DNA from: Microvelia longipes
Lineage: Eukaryota; Arthropoda; Insecta; Hemiptera; Veliidae
Length of the DNA stretch: 64,000 nt
Reading direction: 5' to 3'
Assembly: GCA_018340805.1 (NCBI GenBank)
Contig: JACMZG010001911.1
Span: forward strand, 52,742,673 to 52,806,672
Shown piece after piece: positions 1 to 11,599 of this stretch (its first letter is position 1; each line of letters opens with the position of its first letter). The notes beneath the pieces were generated by a model. The model had not been told where the DNA came from and ran no database searches. It saw only the letters and a list, made by a program, of their open reading frames with translations. Position numbers and translations under genes: made by a program.

Positions 1-189
1 AAGGGGAAAGTAGTTTTACTTTTTATTCCCAAAGGAGAAAAAGTTACTTTTTACTTCCTAAAAACTAGTCAATAAACTTCACATTTTACACAGACTGGAG
101 ATAAAATCCATTATTCTTCTTAAAGAAAAATAAATTACCTTTAAATTTCTCAATAATTACAAATATAGAATCTTGATAAATTTACTTAC

Positions 190-377
190 TGTGGGAAAAA
201 TCCCTTAGATAAGGCAGATACGTATGATTTAGATTTATGGATGCAATCCTTATTACCCATCTTGCAAGACCATTTGACTACAATCTCTCTCAGCATTTTA
301 TCCAAGTGAGAATCACCGGGTCTCTCTTCAAAACCTAGGGTTGCGTAGATGTTGTCCAGTATGGTCAGCATGTATTT
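190..377 (-). CDS. M1 aminopeptidase, visible exon 10 (last in window)
   Basis: A 188-bp exon entering in phase 0 after gttgcttcag. It reads KYMLTILDNIYATLGFEERP, then GDSHLDKMLREIVVKWSCKM and GNKDCIHKSKSYVSALSKGFFP. This is the YmrxlLxpxYxxLGfxexxxDsxLdxlLRxxvxxwACxlGxxxCxxxA stretch of insect aminopeptidases. The pair of Cys (SCKMGNKDC) forms a disulfide in relatives. Donor CCCACA|gtaagt leaves two bases. About 200 further residues, and a GPI signal or other C-terminus if any, should follow left of base 1. Confidence 0.95.
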
Positions 378-639
378 CTGAAGCAACACAGTTCATATAA
401 AAGGTTATTGTTGGAATAAATTATTGCTAACATTAGATTACTCTTTGAGACACAAATACAAAAACCAATTCCACCTAAGATTGTCTTCCGAGGGATTATT
501 TCTGGTGGGGTATAAGGCTCTAAACGAGTATACACATTATTATTTCGTCACAGAAAATAATTTTATTTCATCTTGAAAAAAAACAGCAAAGAAAGTATAT
601 TTCGTTGTAATGGTAGGCAAAACCCTAAACAATATAATA

Positions 640-1145
640 GTAAAAATCTGATTCGGGATACCTCGGAACTTTTCCACATTACATCAGATTCGCTCCACTC
701 ATCATCCCTGCTTCGGACTAGCTTAATTCGTCCTCAGATATTAAATACATCCGTTACATTCCCAGCATCGCCCAGCCAGGCACTGAACATGCTCGATGAC
801 GCTTACCTTTAACGATCCAACAAAAATCGTGGATTTACTTGTCGTATTGACAAAGTAATTAAGGTTTACTCTTGTTCAGAATTTCAACTCAGTCGTGTCA
901 TTTTCCGAATATTTACAATTTTTTAAAAACTTACACAAGTCAACGTATAAAAGTCATTTTTGTGTTTTATGACGTCATAAAAAATATTTTCCGTGTGGCA
1001 CAACTAGACTGCTTTTTGATCATAGATTCAACTCTCTAGTATAAATAAACTTGGAGCTGCGATGATAACAGACACACACACATGCACACCCACACATACA
1101 GACAAATTTGTAAAACCCACTCAGGATGCCTCAAAAACACCTGAA
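640..1145 (+). repeat. Rep1 dispersed repeat copy (diverged)
   Basis: Shares with the copies at 34480, 35970, 59200 and (inverted) 50080 the start GGGATACCTCGGAAC, the CTGCTTCGGACT...CGTCCTCAGAT block, the GATCCAACAAAAATCGTGGAT block, a TGACGTCA site, the GATGATAACAGACACACACA microsatellite and the CTCAGGA...AAAACACCTGAAAC block. No ORF of note. It sits in an intron of the aminopeptidase gene and is probably a non-autonomous transposon copy; the class is unknown. Confidence 0.75.
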
Positions 1146-1179
1146 ACTGTAAAGAGGCAATTATAAATTATAATACATT

Positions 1180-1480
1180 AGCAATCTTGCGAGCAAAGTG
1201 AGCCTGTATTCATAGCCACACGTATATATTTATACTAAACTATCAATTGAAGCGAGCTCTTTTAATCGTACCTAATTTTACACTTTACCATTTTCCAAGC
1301 ATAACGAGCCTGTTTGCGTATATGGTTTTGCATTCTAGCGAGCGAAGCGATCCCTTTTAAAAAGAAACTAATATAGTGCCTATAATATGAGCCTCTAGCA
1401 ATCTTGTGAGGGAAGCGAGCCTCTTTTCGTACGCTTTCGTATATATTTACAGCATACTAGCGAGCGAAGAGAGCCTTTTA
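1180..1480 (+). repeat. Degenerate tandem array with GAGCGAAGCGAGC core
   Basis: Five units spaced roughly 55-85 bp repeat variants of TCTAGCGAGCGAAGCGAGCC followed by TTTT and an AT-rich spacer with TATATTTA (near 1184, 1248, 1333, 1400 and 1460). The core resembles the words GCGAAGC/GAGCGAAGCGAG seen in Rep1 and Rep2/3. Function unknown. Confidence 0.7.
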
Positions 1481-2153
1481 TTTAATTATTTTATTTTATG
1501 TATTCTACTAACGCATACAACGCATTGATGAGAAAAATATTTTTAACACATGGTCCCAGACTTTTGAAAATTGTTTTAAACATGAATAAGTCAACCCAAA
1601 AACGTCCAAAATTATCGTTAATTTTGAGGTACCTACTACTTAAATATGATTGTGTTTAGCAGTTTTTTCAACATTGATAAGAGTTAAATAGGAGCATGTT
1701 ACAAATTATAATAAATTTGATACAACAAATATTTAAGTATTATTTCAAGGCAAACATCATGGATTTTTGTTAAAAACTTTAAGAAACACTTATTTTTTCA
1801 GGGGACAAAATTTCCATGGTTCTTTTGCTCCAAATTAATTAAATACCGAATTACTTAGAGTTTGATGCAGTTCTTAAAACAGTCCACTTTGCGGTATGCT
1901 CTAATTTAATTTTTCACAGTTACCAAAGTTGTATCACAATTACCGTATTTATGAATATTTACCGAAATTTAATAGGGGTAAATGTTGACCCTCAGGGTGG
2001 AGAGGGAAAGAGATTATTACCAAATGTCCGAATCCATGTTTTAAACTTATATTTAATTTTGATTCAAGAAAGCAGTCGAAAGTTATCGTGTCCCATGAAA
2101 ACGTCTGGGACACAAAAATCTCACATACATACGCGTACACACACATAAATAAG

Positions 2154-2154
<1 letters not shown>

Positions 2155-2233
<79 letters not shown>

Positions 2234-2236
2234 ATA

Positions 2237-2275
<39 letters not shown>

Positions 2276-2289
2276 ATATATATATATAT

Positions 2290-2376
<87 letters not shown>
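2155..2376. repeat. (TA)n microsatellite, ~220 bp
   Basis: Near-pure TA dinucleotides with a few TATAAT-type interruptions, directly after a CACACACA stretch. It lies in an intron. Such tracts extrude as cruciforms and are prone to assembly collapse, so the length is unreliable. Confidence 0.95.
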
Positions 2377-2378
<2 letters not shown>

Positions 2379-3549
2379 ATTAGGGAGAACTGATGCCTTT
2401 CAGTAAATTTACTTTCCCTAAAAAGTATGCTTAGAATAGTGAAATGTGAACGTAAATATTTTGTTTAAAAAAACAGGGATTCTTTTTTTAAACGAGTCTA
2501 TAAATGTACGTAAGTAAGGGTTAAGTGAATTATTCTTATTTTCTCTAGAATTATTTTGGATGGAGTGAAAATCCTAAATAATGTAGCATCGTAAATTTCA
2601 AAGGAAATCCTTAAATAAAGTCGAGCAAAGTGGCAACTAATTTATTACTGTTTCCTTTTAGAATATTAGTAGGGACGTAAAACATTCACGGCTTTAAATC
2701 CGTCTTACATTGAAACATATCGTCTTATTCTACTTGAAACTATTTTCTCTTTAAAAGTTATATAAATATAAAAAGACAGCAATATTGTGATGTAAACACG
2801 AGTATGGGTTGAGAATATTGACTATTACATACATAGTCTAGTCAACGAACTGGTTTTTTTGCTAATTTTTAAATAGTTTAAATTTTATTTTGGAAATTTG
2901 TTTGAACATGTTTAGGGATACACCAACAAAAGTCTCTTGGTTTTGCATCATAACTGCTATCGTAGTGGACGATTTTCGTCCACGAAAAACATGGAAAAAT
3001 GGGTCTCGTTTTTCATATTTTCGTTAAATAAAGTTTGAAATTAAGTAAATTGTCTAGAAATAAGTTTCTATTGGTTTACTCTCTATTTCAAATATTTTGT
3101 CCAAACTGGCAGGAACATACTTACAAGGGCTTAGGAACATAGATCAAGACAGAACACTACATTTTATCAACATTTACTAACTGAAAATCACTTTAACGGT
3201 CCTTATAAAGTCGGGTGTCTGCATTTTGTTTTGTAAAGGCCGGAAGATGGATTTGTTTTTGGAGAAATTAGAAATTGAGCGGAGTCAGAACAGAGTAGGT
3301 GAATTAAATTTGAACGATAGAGGAGAGTCATCCCCTCTACTAAAAGGGATGCTACAGGTGCCCACGCCTTTTACTGTTAGTCTGACTCTGATATCAATTA
3401 AAAAACATAGACTCGCTCTTCTTCCTTTTTAACATCTCAACGGTAATCACTTTAACTTTACACTATTTAGATTACTTATTTACTTTAAATCATAATTTGT
3501 TTTGTCATATTATTTATTTTGGTTTTTTATTCTGTTATACTTGTTTGTA

Positions 3550-3600
3550 GGTTTTGTACTGATGATGACCTCTTTGTAGGTTGAAAGCGCTTTGCCAATA
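3550..3600 (+). ncRNA. Hammerhead-ribozyme-like motif (retroelement remnant)
   Basis: CTGATGA (3559-3565), a 5-bp stem GACCT/AGGTT with a CTTTGT loop, then GAAA (3583-3586) and a very short self-complementary AGC-GCT stem followed by T-T. This is the order of a type I hammerhead: CUGAnGA, stem II, GAAA, stem III, cleavage site. Stem I (GTA with TGC plus flanking T-A pairs) is weak, and one T is unpaired at the base of stem II. Motifs of this kind with tiny stem III are known from Penelope-like retroelements of animals. An AATAAAG follows. Activity is doubtful without folding or assay. Confidence 0.4.
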
Positions 3601-4047
3601 AAGTTTTGTTTTGAGAAGAGACTTCGAAGTTTGCATTATATTGAATATAGGTTTGAGAGTGTTTATACATTGATACTTATGTAAGAAGACTCATAATAGT
3701 AGCAGTATATTCTACATTTACATTTGGAAGAGGAAAATTTCCACGCTTGGTGGATTCTACAAAAGTTTACCATCAACTCCCAAGAAAATCATCAACATTA
3801 GTACAGAGTCGATGATATAAAGAAAACAATACATATAATGATTCTCCTTTAACTCTCGGGATTTAAGCCTTAATTTAGTTACAATGAAACATATCCCTAC
3901 TTGGCATATACAACGCCTTTTTTAGAGTTAAACTCGTAAAACCTAAACAAATTGTTTACAATGGTACTGAATAAAGACCTTGCATGCTGGCTCATCAATT
4001 TAGAGGCTAAACCAAAGCGTATTAATATACAACCAACAAAGCATTAC

Positions 4048-4159
4048 CTTGAATGTAGGATACGTCTGAGACTTCTGTAAGATATTATTAAGATACGTTA
4101 AGCCATTGTCACTTAAAGCTGCAGCCCATGGTATGTAGTCGTATTCATTTGCCAAATAC
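4048..4159 (-). CDS. M1 aminopeptidase, visible exon 9
   Basis: A 112-bp exon with acceptor tttactttcag and donor ACATTCAAG|gtaatg. It reads YLANEYDYIPWAAALSDNGL and TYLNNILQKSQTYPTFK, matching the family's YLxxExdYvPWxaalxxLxyl.xxL...y..fk. It begins with one base completing Arg and ends in phase 0. It is the second helical repeat region of the ERAP1-like C-terminal domain. Confidence 0.94.
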
Positions 4160-4540
4160 CTGAAAGTAAAAATCAATTTTCGTTCATGATTTAAATGCAT
4201 TAAATATAAATTACCTAATATGACTTTAGTAGTAATATCCAAATTATTATCCACATTACTTTGATTCTACGTTAAGTGCAAGTTAAGGCAGGGGCACTGA
4301 TAAGTTGGATAGAATGTCATCATACCTCTTTCCTTAACTTTCACTTCATAGTTAACTTCACTAACACACTTAGTAATTAATGTTAGTATGGAGATGACTT
4401 TAAACTCTCTGCTAGTATCATCACGAGCAAAGTTAAAACATCATAGACTACCTTATTACTAGTACTCTTATTTTATACAACTAGTACTCAGTAAAAATAC
4501 CACTATTTGACAAATTTAAAGAATTTGAAGAACGACTTAC
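4160..4540 (-). other. Intron between visible exons 8 and 9
   Basis: A 381-bp AT-rich intron; nothing else is visible in it. Confidence 0.85.
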
Positions 4541-4709
4541 CTAACTAAATCAAAAGTAGTAGAGTAAGCTAATCTACTGGCTCTAGCTAAAGCCATAGAA
4601 TCGTCAATTAGTTGGGCTCTATTTAAAACATGAATAGATGTTGGGAAACTCGTCAACTCAGATATTAAGTTTCTCCAGTTTTCTTCGTCATAGTTTATTC
4701 TAAAGAATC
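4541..4709 (-). CDS. M1 aminopeptidase, visible exon 8 (start of ERAP1-like C-terminal domain)
   Basis: A 169-bp exon. After the split Gly it reads FFRINYDEENWRNLISELTS, then IHVLNRAQLIDDSMALARAS and ends in FDLVR. This is the classic GxYRVNYDxxNWxxL...I...NRAQLxDDAxxLARaG start of the helical C-terminal domain. Acceptor attttttacag, donor GTTAG|gtaagt; the last two bases AG join G of the next exon as Arg. Only 381 bp of intron separates it from exon 9. Confidence 0.95.
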
Positions 4710-6584
4710 CTGTAAAAAATAATAAGAATTACATGTAATGAATTAAATTTATGTGCAAAAACTAAAAATGTAGTAACTCCAAAATGGCTACAAATACAAT
4801 TACGAATTCTAGATTCTAGTTGATATATGATATCCCAAATATATCAATTAACGTTAATCAATCATTGGTTGTATTTATCTTTCTTTATACTTTCGTTACG
4901 TTAAGAACTTAGCATAAATGTATAAAGCACAATGATTTATTATTTCTGAAACTGTAATTTCTGATTGCAATTGTAATTGTTCTGCATTATAATTGTTGAT
5001 GGCTCGTCATTATCATATGCTATCACATATATTATTTGATATTTATAGTAGTAACAGAGCACTGGTTAATACCAGTGCCTATAGCGGTATTTACCACTCG
5101 CCATTGGTAATTACCAGAGGTGATTACATTTTTCGATTAAATTTTAAATATTAAAATGTAAATGTAATTTAATCATTTTATTAAATTATTTAAAACTTCT
5201 GTAAACTTTAAATAAATAAGTTTTGAACAGATTCTCCTTAGAAAATTCAATGATAGTAAATAGTTTCAAGATGTAATAATAATAATAATAATAATAATAT
5301 TCCCTGCAATATTATTGGCTAAATTTTTAATATTATTACCAGGTAGCATAATATTAAAAATGGAAATATCTCGTACTTTTTATAATTTTCAATAAAATTT
5401 TATTATTCACAAGACGTTATTAAATAAAGTATGAAATTAAATGTGTTTAATAAGAAGAAAGTTGGGACAAATAATCAATAAAATCCTATTAGGAGGAATT
5501 AACTATTAAATTCCTCCTTCTGTAGTTGCTTTACCATCTTCGTATTCCAAATAATCTCTGCTTCCAAGCTATTAAATAATGCGGAAACAACAGAAATAAA
5601 TTCTATCAAATAAATCGTTTTGTGAGTTATAAATTAAAAATAAAAGAATGAAAATGGCATAGCAAATGATGCGTTTACACATAGTGTTAATACGGCGATT
5701 ATTTATTATTAATTTTCAAGTCGATCCGACAGATCGAGTTCGCAATTTAGGATCGTTTTTTAATTATTGCGTCATTCATATTATAATACTGGAAGTAAGA
5801 TTAAAGATCATAGGTGACTTAATTCTTAAACGTCGAAACGAACAGGTTTGAGTGAAATATGATGGACTTAGTTAAAAAAAAAAAAAAAAATATACTTATT
5901 AAAACTAAATTAAAAATAATTATCTTTTTAATAACTTCGTGCTTTAACAATCCAATTTTTTTTTTTAAAGTAACATTACAGTAACCTGTAAATAAAAATT
6001 AAGAAAGGTAACCGAAAAGTAAGATAATTTACAGGTACGGATTATCTCAGAATCTGGTCCGACGAAATGACTAGACGAATTATCCATGTAAAGGGCCGTA
6101 TTGTATATTGGCTTTCATGAAGCCTAAATCAAAACAATACACAAGAATGATTGGAACTGACTCTCATCCTAGTGCGATATGCTGAATCCACCTATAGGAC
6201 CCAGAAAGTCCCAAATAGGGTTCTTAGATATAAGGCTCACTGGTCTGCCCACAAAGCCGAGGATTAACTTCATATACTACTGGTTATATTAAACACAAGG
6301 ACGAAGTATAATTTAATTATCAGTATAAATCCCAATTTTATCGTCTGACTTATATAGACTTTACCGTGGCAGTATACCACCTGCAACTCACAAATACGAC
6401 ATACTTATGCAGAGCAAAACCAAGCGGCCTTTTGTTTTTATGATATATAATTCCATCTTCATCTTCGCTTTAGTTCATATTTAAATTATATTTTATCGGA
6501 TGTTATAAGTTATATACGAAGAAAGTTAACACTTTTTTCGCGGCCACAAGGTTGTATTTTATCAGTTTTACTTATTACTGGTTA

Positions 6585-6633
<49 letters not shown>

Positions 6634-8040
6634 TATATATAATATAATATATATAATATATATATATGTGTGTGTATGTATTATAAGCACTTATCAGCCA
6701 AAGTTTGCCAATATAAAAAGAAACAACACTTCATTCTCCCTAAGGCTGCAGTGCTTAAAGCAAGCATTATGTCTCTATTACAAACCTACTACCCCCCTCT
6801 TTTGTCTTTAAACGGTTCTTCTCTTTTCAACGACTTACACCTTCCTATTCAATTTTTCAATAATAATTCCAGGTGTTCCATTTAATATGTTAATAATTCC
6901 AATATAATTCAATGGGCATAAAAATACACTCGTCATTTGACTAAAGAAGTAGATTAAATAAAGTATTATGAAATATACTTATTGCAATTTTCCTTTTACA
7001 GATCGGCTAATTGTATGGCTTATTCATTCAAACTGTTTAAAAATTGATTTTTGTGATTCATAAGAACAATTAAGGAGAAGATTGAAAAACTCTTGACAAT
7101 ATCTATGAAAAAATCACCCCCCTCCCAATCCTCGTTCTTTTTGCAGAGGATATTGCTTTAAATCAACATCAGGACCTTATAAAGATTTTCCTAACCGTAG
7201 AATCGAAACGAGCTTCAATTTCCTTGTCATCGCTGCACCACCAGAATATTTTAAATTTAAAATGAATCTTGACTCAAAATAATAAGATTATCGGAGGTTA
7301 CTTTTCACGTTTCTATTTTCACGCTTCTACTTCTTTATAACTCTAAATCTAAAGAAATAACTAAAATTCGATATTTTAACTCTACTAAACTTTAAAAAGT
7401 GTTAAATGATAAACATTTTATATAAATCTAAATGAGAATGAAATTTTTTCGACTTTCATTAATAGATGACGCTGCAGAAAGCAGTGTTATATCGTTTATA
7501 ATTTTCCGCGGATTTATCTAGTAATGGCAGTTAGGGAATCACTGAGTTAGTTCCATGATTTCAAATTTAATTATAAAATGAAATTGAAACTAGAAAACGA
7601 ATAGATTATATTTCCTCGGTATTAAATCTAGTTAGTAGAATATTGAAACAGATTAAACCATAGAATAGCTCTAATGAAATATTATTATGTTTGTAAAAGA
7701 AATGAAATGTTCATATATCCAACGCAAAGCTTCAACAAGCTTATTCTATTGTGCAATACAGATTTTACACAGAAATATTTATTAATAACAGATATTTTAT
7801 ATAACCATACAAAACTTAATCAGAGTTGTAATTAAAAGAATAATTTACTAAAACATGCTCTGCTTCTTATATTTTAAAGTTTTCTGGGAATCATAGCCCG
7901 GTCTATATACTACTCTCACTTTTTGTAAATAGTATTTATTATCGGAACTTTCGCCACCAATAAATAACTCATAGTATAGTGGTTTTGACCCCAAAAACAT
8001 TTCAATCTTGTAAATAGGTCTTAAATTACGCATAACTAAC
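4710..8040 (-). other. Intron between visible exons 7 and 8
   Basis: About 3.3 kb. Contains short palindromic words near 5055-5120 (GCACTGG...CCAGTGC), an (AAT)n tract at about 5274-5300 and a (TA)n-(TG)n tract at 6586-6676. The rest is unique-looking AT-rich sequence with no coding signal. Confidence 0.75.
6586..6676. repeat. (TA)n then (TG)n compound microsatellite
   Basis: TA repeats with TAATAT interruptions pass into TGTGTGTG. Same TA-to-TG transition as at 15417-15494 and 17029-17130. Confidence 0.93.
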
Positions 8041-8239
8041 CTGTAGCCTGAATATTAAGGAGATACCAGTAATCATGAGACATATAGATATCAGTAGTCT
8101 GCACTTGCTGTGGAAAGAACCAAACTTTAGGTAAAGTGTTCTGGAAGTTAGATTCAGCTTTGCTGGTGTAGCTGATAGGTATCCACCAGGTTGTGGCGTT
8201 TAGACTTGAACCACTGCTTCCGTCAAGCAAAAAGCGTTC
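8041..8239 (-). CDS. M1 aminopeptidase, visible exon 7 (domain III)
   Basis: A 199-bp exon in phase 0 at its start (acceptor tataatttcag). It reads ERFLLDGSSGSSLNATTWWI, then PISYTSKAESNFQNTLPKVW, ending WYLLNIQATG. This is the beta-sandwich domain III of M1 enzymes (xQxRFL...WxIPLxYxT...W...xxxWvxxNxxxxG). NATT is an N-glycosylation sequon, consistent with a secreted or membrane ectoenzyme. Donor GCTACAG|gttagt, leaving one base that joins GA of the next exon as Gly. Confidence 0.94.
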
Positions 8240-8344
8240 CTGAAATTATACAGTTAATTAGATGAACTATAGTAATGATGAATAAACGAGTCTATTATCT
8301 GCCAAAATGTCAGGTATTACATCAGAGTTAAAAGCTTTCAGCTT

Positions 8345-8405
8345 CTTTAAGACTCTCTTAGCCCGCTTCGAGACCACATGATTGTTGTCCAGTATCAGTT
8401 TTTTA
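8345..8405 (+). repeat. Fragment of GC-rich hairpin repeat (Rep2)
   Basis: GCCCGCTTCGAGACCACATGATTGTTGTCCAGTATCAG matches the CGGCCACATGGTTGTTGTCCTGTATCAG-like core of the repeat seen at 11195, 15290, 17495 (inverted) and 26600. A TTAATTAATTAATTA palindromic run follows. Short, diverged copy. Confidence 0.6.
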
Positions 8406-8599
8406 TATTATTAATTAATTGATTAGTTAATTAATTAATTAAATTTCAACCCCTCCACATAGACAAGTTTTTGTGATTTTTTTGAAATTTTCCGAAAAAG
8501 TTTTTTAAAGTTATCGTGTGCCATAAAAATGTCTAGGAACAAATGTGTGTGTGTGACTGTATCAAATAAGTTCAAAGTATAGCAAAGTTATACTTTTTA

Positions 8600-8690
8600 G
8601 CGAATTTCCTTTGGAATTCGCCTAATGGGATAGGCTCATGGCGGAATTCGAACCTCGGACCACGACACAAATCCGTTTCAGAGGTCCTAA
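8600..8690 (-). repeat. tRNA-like SINE fragment with intact B box
   Basis: On the minus strand the sequence reads GGTTCGAATTCC, a perfect Pol III B-box (GGTTCGANTCC type), preceded by GTCGTGGTCCGA. No clear full tRNA fold, so a SINE head rather than a gene. Confidence 0.5.
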
Positions 8691-8725
8691 TGACGAAAAA
8701 AATACGTTTCGTGAAACTTTATACA

Positions 8726-8727
<2 letters not shown>

Positions 8728-8764
<37 letters not shown>

Positions 8765-8781
8765 TATATATTATATATATA

Positions 8782-8820
<39 letters not shown>

Positions 8821-8822
8821 GT
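8728..8822. repeat. (TA)n microsatellite
   Basis: About 95 bp of TA repeats with several TATTATATA interruptions. Confidence 0.95.
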
Positions 8823-8939
8823 ATTTTCTAGACACATTCTTGTAACACTCTATCTTCGAACGGATTATATTTTTTAACCAAACTTGGTACAAAATCAACT
8901 TTGGGTTGATCAACCTTAGGTGTCGTTTTCAATGTTTTT

Positions 8940-9300
8940 GGGCCTCTGAGATGAATGCCAGTGGTCCGGAGTCAATACGACCACTCAAACTCAGGTACCT
9001 GGTTCAATCCTGGAAAGGTCGATCATTTTTTATCTTTTTTTTACTTAATATAAGTTTACAACTAGAAAATAATTCTGGCGCGGTGGTCCGCATGTGGCAA
9101 ATTACTTTGGATGCGAGCACTAAACCCAGAGTACCTGGGTTCAAATCCTAGTAGGGACAGTAATTTTTTATCGTTTTTTTTTTTTACCTAATATAAGTTT
9201 ACAACTAGAAAATAATTCTGGCGCGGTGGTCCGCATGTCGGCGAATTTCCTTTGGAGCTTGTTCCGTGCTTTTACATTATATAAGTTTACAACTACTAAA
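8940..9300 (+). repeat. Head-to-tail tRNA-derived SINE-like monomers
   Basis: Roughly 120-130 bp units. Unit 2 (about 9061-9190) carries the A-box-like GGCGCGGTGGTCCGCATG and the B box GGGTTCAAATCCTA. Unit 1 (about 8940-9060) keeps the B box TGGTTCAATCCTGG. Unit 3 begins with the same GGCGCGGTGGTCCGCATG at about 9221. Each is separated by TTTTTTATC...ATATAAGTTTACAACTAGAAAATAATTC. A Pol III SINE family is the best reading; the parent tRNA is unclear. Confidence 0.65.
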
Positions 9301-9823
9301 TAAATAATTCCGGCGCGGTGGTCCGCTGTCGGGAATTTCATTTAGAATGCGTGTTTCCGTGCTAAACAAACCCATTTTGCTTATTCAAGAACCATGCCAA
9401 TAGCGTGGTTCCGGTTCATGCTTTAGAACCTAAAGCAGTTACTCAATTTAGCACTGCTCGTAACTCATTTTGTCTGTATTTTTCGAAGGAAATGCGCATA
9501 ATCATCCAGTTGTACAAAACTATGCCTCTAAAATTAGAAGTACGCACATTATTTGCACTAGTTTAAAGATTAGTTACTTATCTTAAGCTTAGTCAGTTAT
9601 CTTTAAAGGTTTTAGCGCATTTCCTTTGAAAAATACAGACAAAATGAGTTACGAGCAGTGCTAAACTGAGTAACTGCTTAGGTTCTAAAGCATGAACCGG
9701 AACCACGCTATTGGCATGGTTCTTGAATAAGCAAGAAATGGGTTGTTTAGCACGGAAACACGCATTCTAAATGAAATTCGCCCGACAGCGGACCACCGCG
9801 CCGGAATTATTTATAAACTTAGG
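9301..9823. mobile_element. Foldback element, ~200-bp arms
   Basis: The left arm (9301-9500) and right arm (about 9600-9823) are inverted copies starting with TAATTCCGGCGCGGTGGTCCGC and running through the block with ATGCCAATAGCGTGGTTCCGG to GCACTGCTCGTAACTC. The centre is about 100 bp. The outer end equals the head of the SINE-like units just upstream, so this looks like a head-to-head inverted pair of one family. A diverged relative lies at about 12960-13390. Confidence 0.85.
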
Positions 9824-10448
9824 TTTCCGCATGTCCATCAGCTTAATTTGTGTGCTAATTTTTCTTTCGATCTCAGAAAGGCTTTGTGAGTTATCTTAAG
9901 ACATCTAAACGTCTAGGTGTTCTTTTAAAATTAAAGAAAATGTGAGAGAAATACATTAATTTAATACATTAATTATTAAATACTGTTGTGAATTTTTGAT
10001 TTTTGGTTGTCACAGATGTATCTGAACGCCATTTAAAAACAAGCCGATGCTTACCTCGGACAATCACTAAGTAGTTTTTAACTTTATATACTTTATAGTT
10101 TATACTTCATTATTAAGTAAGTAAAAATAATTAATTTAACTATTTTATAATTATTTTTTTTATAATTTAAAAATAATTAATTTCATAATTTTTATTATAA
10201 TAATTTAGAGCTTAAAAGGTAACTTTTGTCTCAACAACTTATTTCTTATAAGTTCCACATATTACTTTGTGGTGATATTATTAGTAAAAATAAAAACTAA
10301 AATGTCCGCCATATTAAGTCCAATTCAGTTCAATAATATTTGTACTTTGTTTTATTCTTTAAGACTATTTGAATAAAGCTAGTTTTGATTTGTACTTTAA
10401 GTGCTATATTAAACTATATTTTAAGGGTATGGCAATTATCAAACAAAC

Positions 10449-10619
10449 CTGCTGTAAGTAAAGGGTATCTGTAGTTATATCCCTGGTCACAGTGACTACA
10501 GGGTAACCAGAAGTCTCGGTCCAGGTCTGCATAATGTTGTTCAAACTGTTTGGTAGGATTTCGTTACTGGCAGCTTGTAGCTGTTCCACAGCTCTTCTGG
10601 TTCTACATTACCCATCCAG
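10449..10619 (-). CDS. M1 aminopeptidase, visible exon 6 (apparent 1-base frameshift)
   Basis: The exon starts after tgactgtttcag in the frame set by exon 5 and reads (H)WMGNVEPEELW, the family's DHxxGNAEPDDLW. At about 10590 the frame breaks: the following coding sequence, EQLQAASNEILPNSLNNIMQ and TWTETSGYPVVTVTRD, is in another frame. A single G missing from the run after CTGT (TGGAACAG where TGGGAACAG would keep frame) explains it fully. The MQTWTxxxGYPVVTV motif closes the catalytic domain. Donor TTACAGCAG|gtttgt, phase 0. Apart from this base the exon is well conserved, which argues for a sequencing error or a very recent lesion rather than an old pseudogene. Confidence 0.9.
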
Positions 10620-11194
10620 CTGAAACAGTCACATAACAAGTTTATCAAGTGGTTCACGAAACGGAATTAAACCAAGATTTATATAAAAATACTATTATTG
10701 TATTTTCATATGAATCTTGGTTTAATTAAAAGTTGTATGAAATTATTTTAAACAATTTTAAAACAATTATTTGGACAAAATTATAGCACTAACCTAAAGG
10801 TGTATAAAATAAATTTAAAACCTTTGAATAAACCACTATACTACAGTCAAAAACTCATATAGCAATTTATGAGTTCTATTTCAATTAACTCACAACTTCG
10901 AAATTTAAACTAAAAGCAATAGATATAGAGACAAATTTAACTGTCTAATCCAGTGTTTTATTCATAAATATCGTGGTTTTTAAATTAGGTTATGCTGAGC
11001 TAAATTATAAAGCAAAGATGGGTTGAGTGTTATAAAAATACTATGAGCTTTAACATATAAATACCAATATTGAAGAATATTCTAAAAACAATAAAATAGC
11101 AATCTAAAATTTAATTTTGCACGGTATACGAATATAAAGACATAAAATGTCTTTTAGTTGTTCTAAAAGTAAATACAAGAGACCTTTGACCACT

Positions 11195-11290
11195 CGTCTG
11201 CTCCGGACTTTGGTGCTAGGAGCCGCTTGCGGCCTCCGTGTGGCAGCTATGCGTGGCCACATGGTTGTCCTATTTCAGATTATCAATTTG
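11195..11290 (+). repeat. Rep2 GC-rich hairpin repeat, partial
   Basis: CTGCTCCGGACTTTGG...GGAGCCGCTTGCGGCCTCC, then GCGTGGCCACATGGTTGTCC. Same core as the 26600 copy (GTGGCCGC...GCGGCCACATTGTTGTTG). Clearly GC-richer than its surroundings. Confidence 0.65.
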
Positions 11291-11599
11291 CTAGTTTATA
11301 TATGCGATATACTGCAACAATACGATATATAATAAACAATTTCAGTGTTTAACTTTATAATTACCGGTGCTCTATTAATCTACGTTAACAGCAAACGTCA
11401 TCTTCATAATCCATAGTTTTGCTCTTCTTTGTCGTAAGTAGATAGAATGTATGCTCTTTTATGTTAAAATCACTCACTAATGTAAATAACACTAATTTAA
11501 AAACTTCTCCTGATAAATAAGTTTTAGTAAATTTTTACTTCAACAATATGTATTAAATTTTTAAATTTCAAAGGGCTATAAACTTTATTTTTTACAGCT

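Larger units (their letters stand above)
378..4047 (-). other. Intron between visible exons 9 and 10
   Basis: About 3.7 kb, AT-rich, without coding signal. It holds a Rep1 repeat copy (640-1145), a short array of GCGAAGC-like units (1180-1480), a (TA)n tract (2155-2376) and a hammerhead-like motif near 3550-3600. I see nothing else that stands out. Confidence 0.8.

Noticed and set aside
7848..8033. 61-codon minus ORF next to exon 7
   Set aside because: It lies in the intron after the donor at 8041; the real continuation is exon 8 at 4709, in phase.
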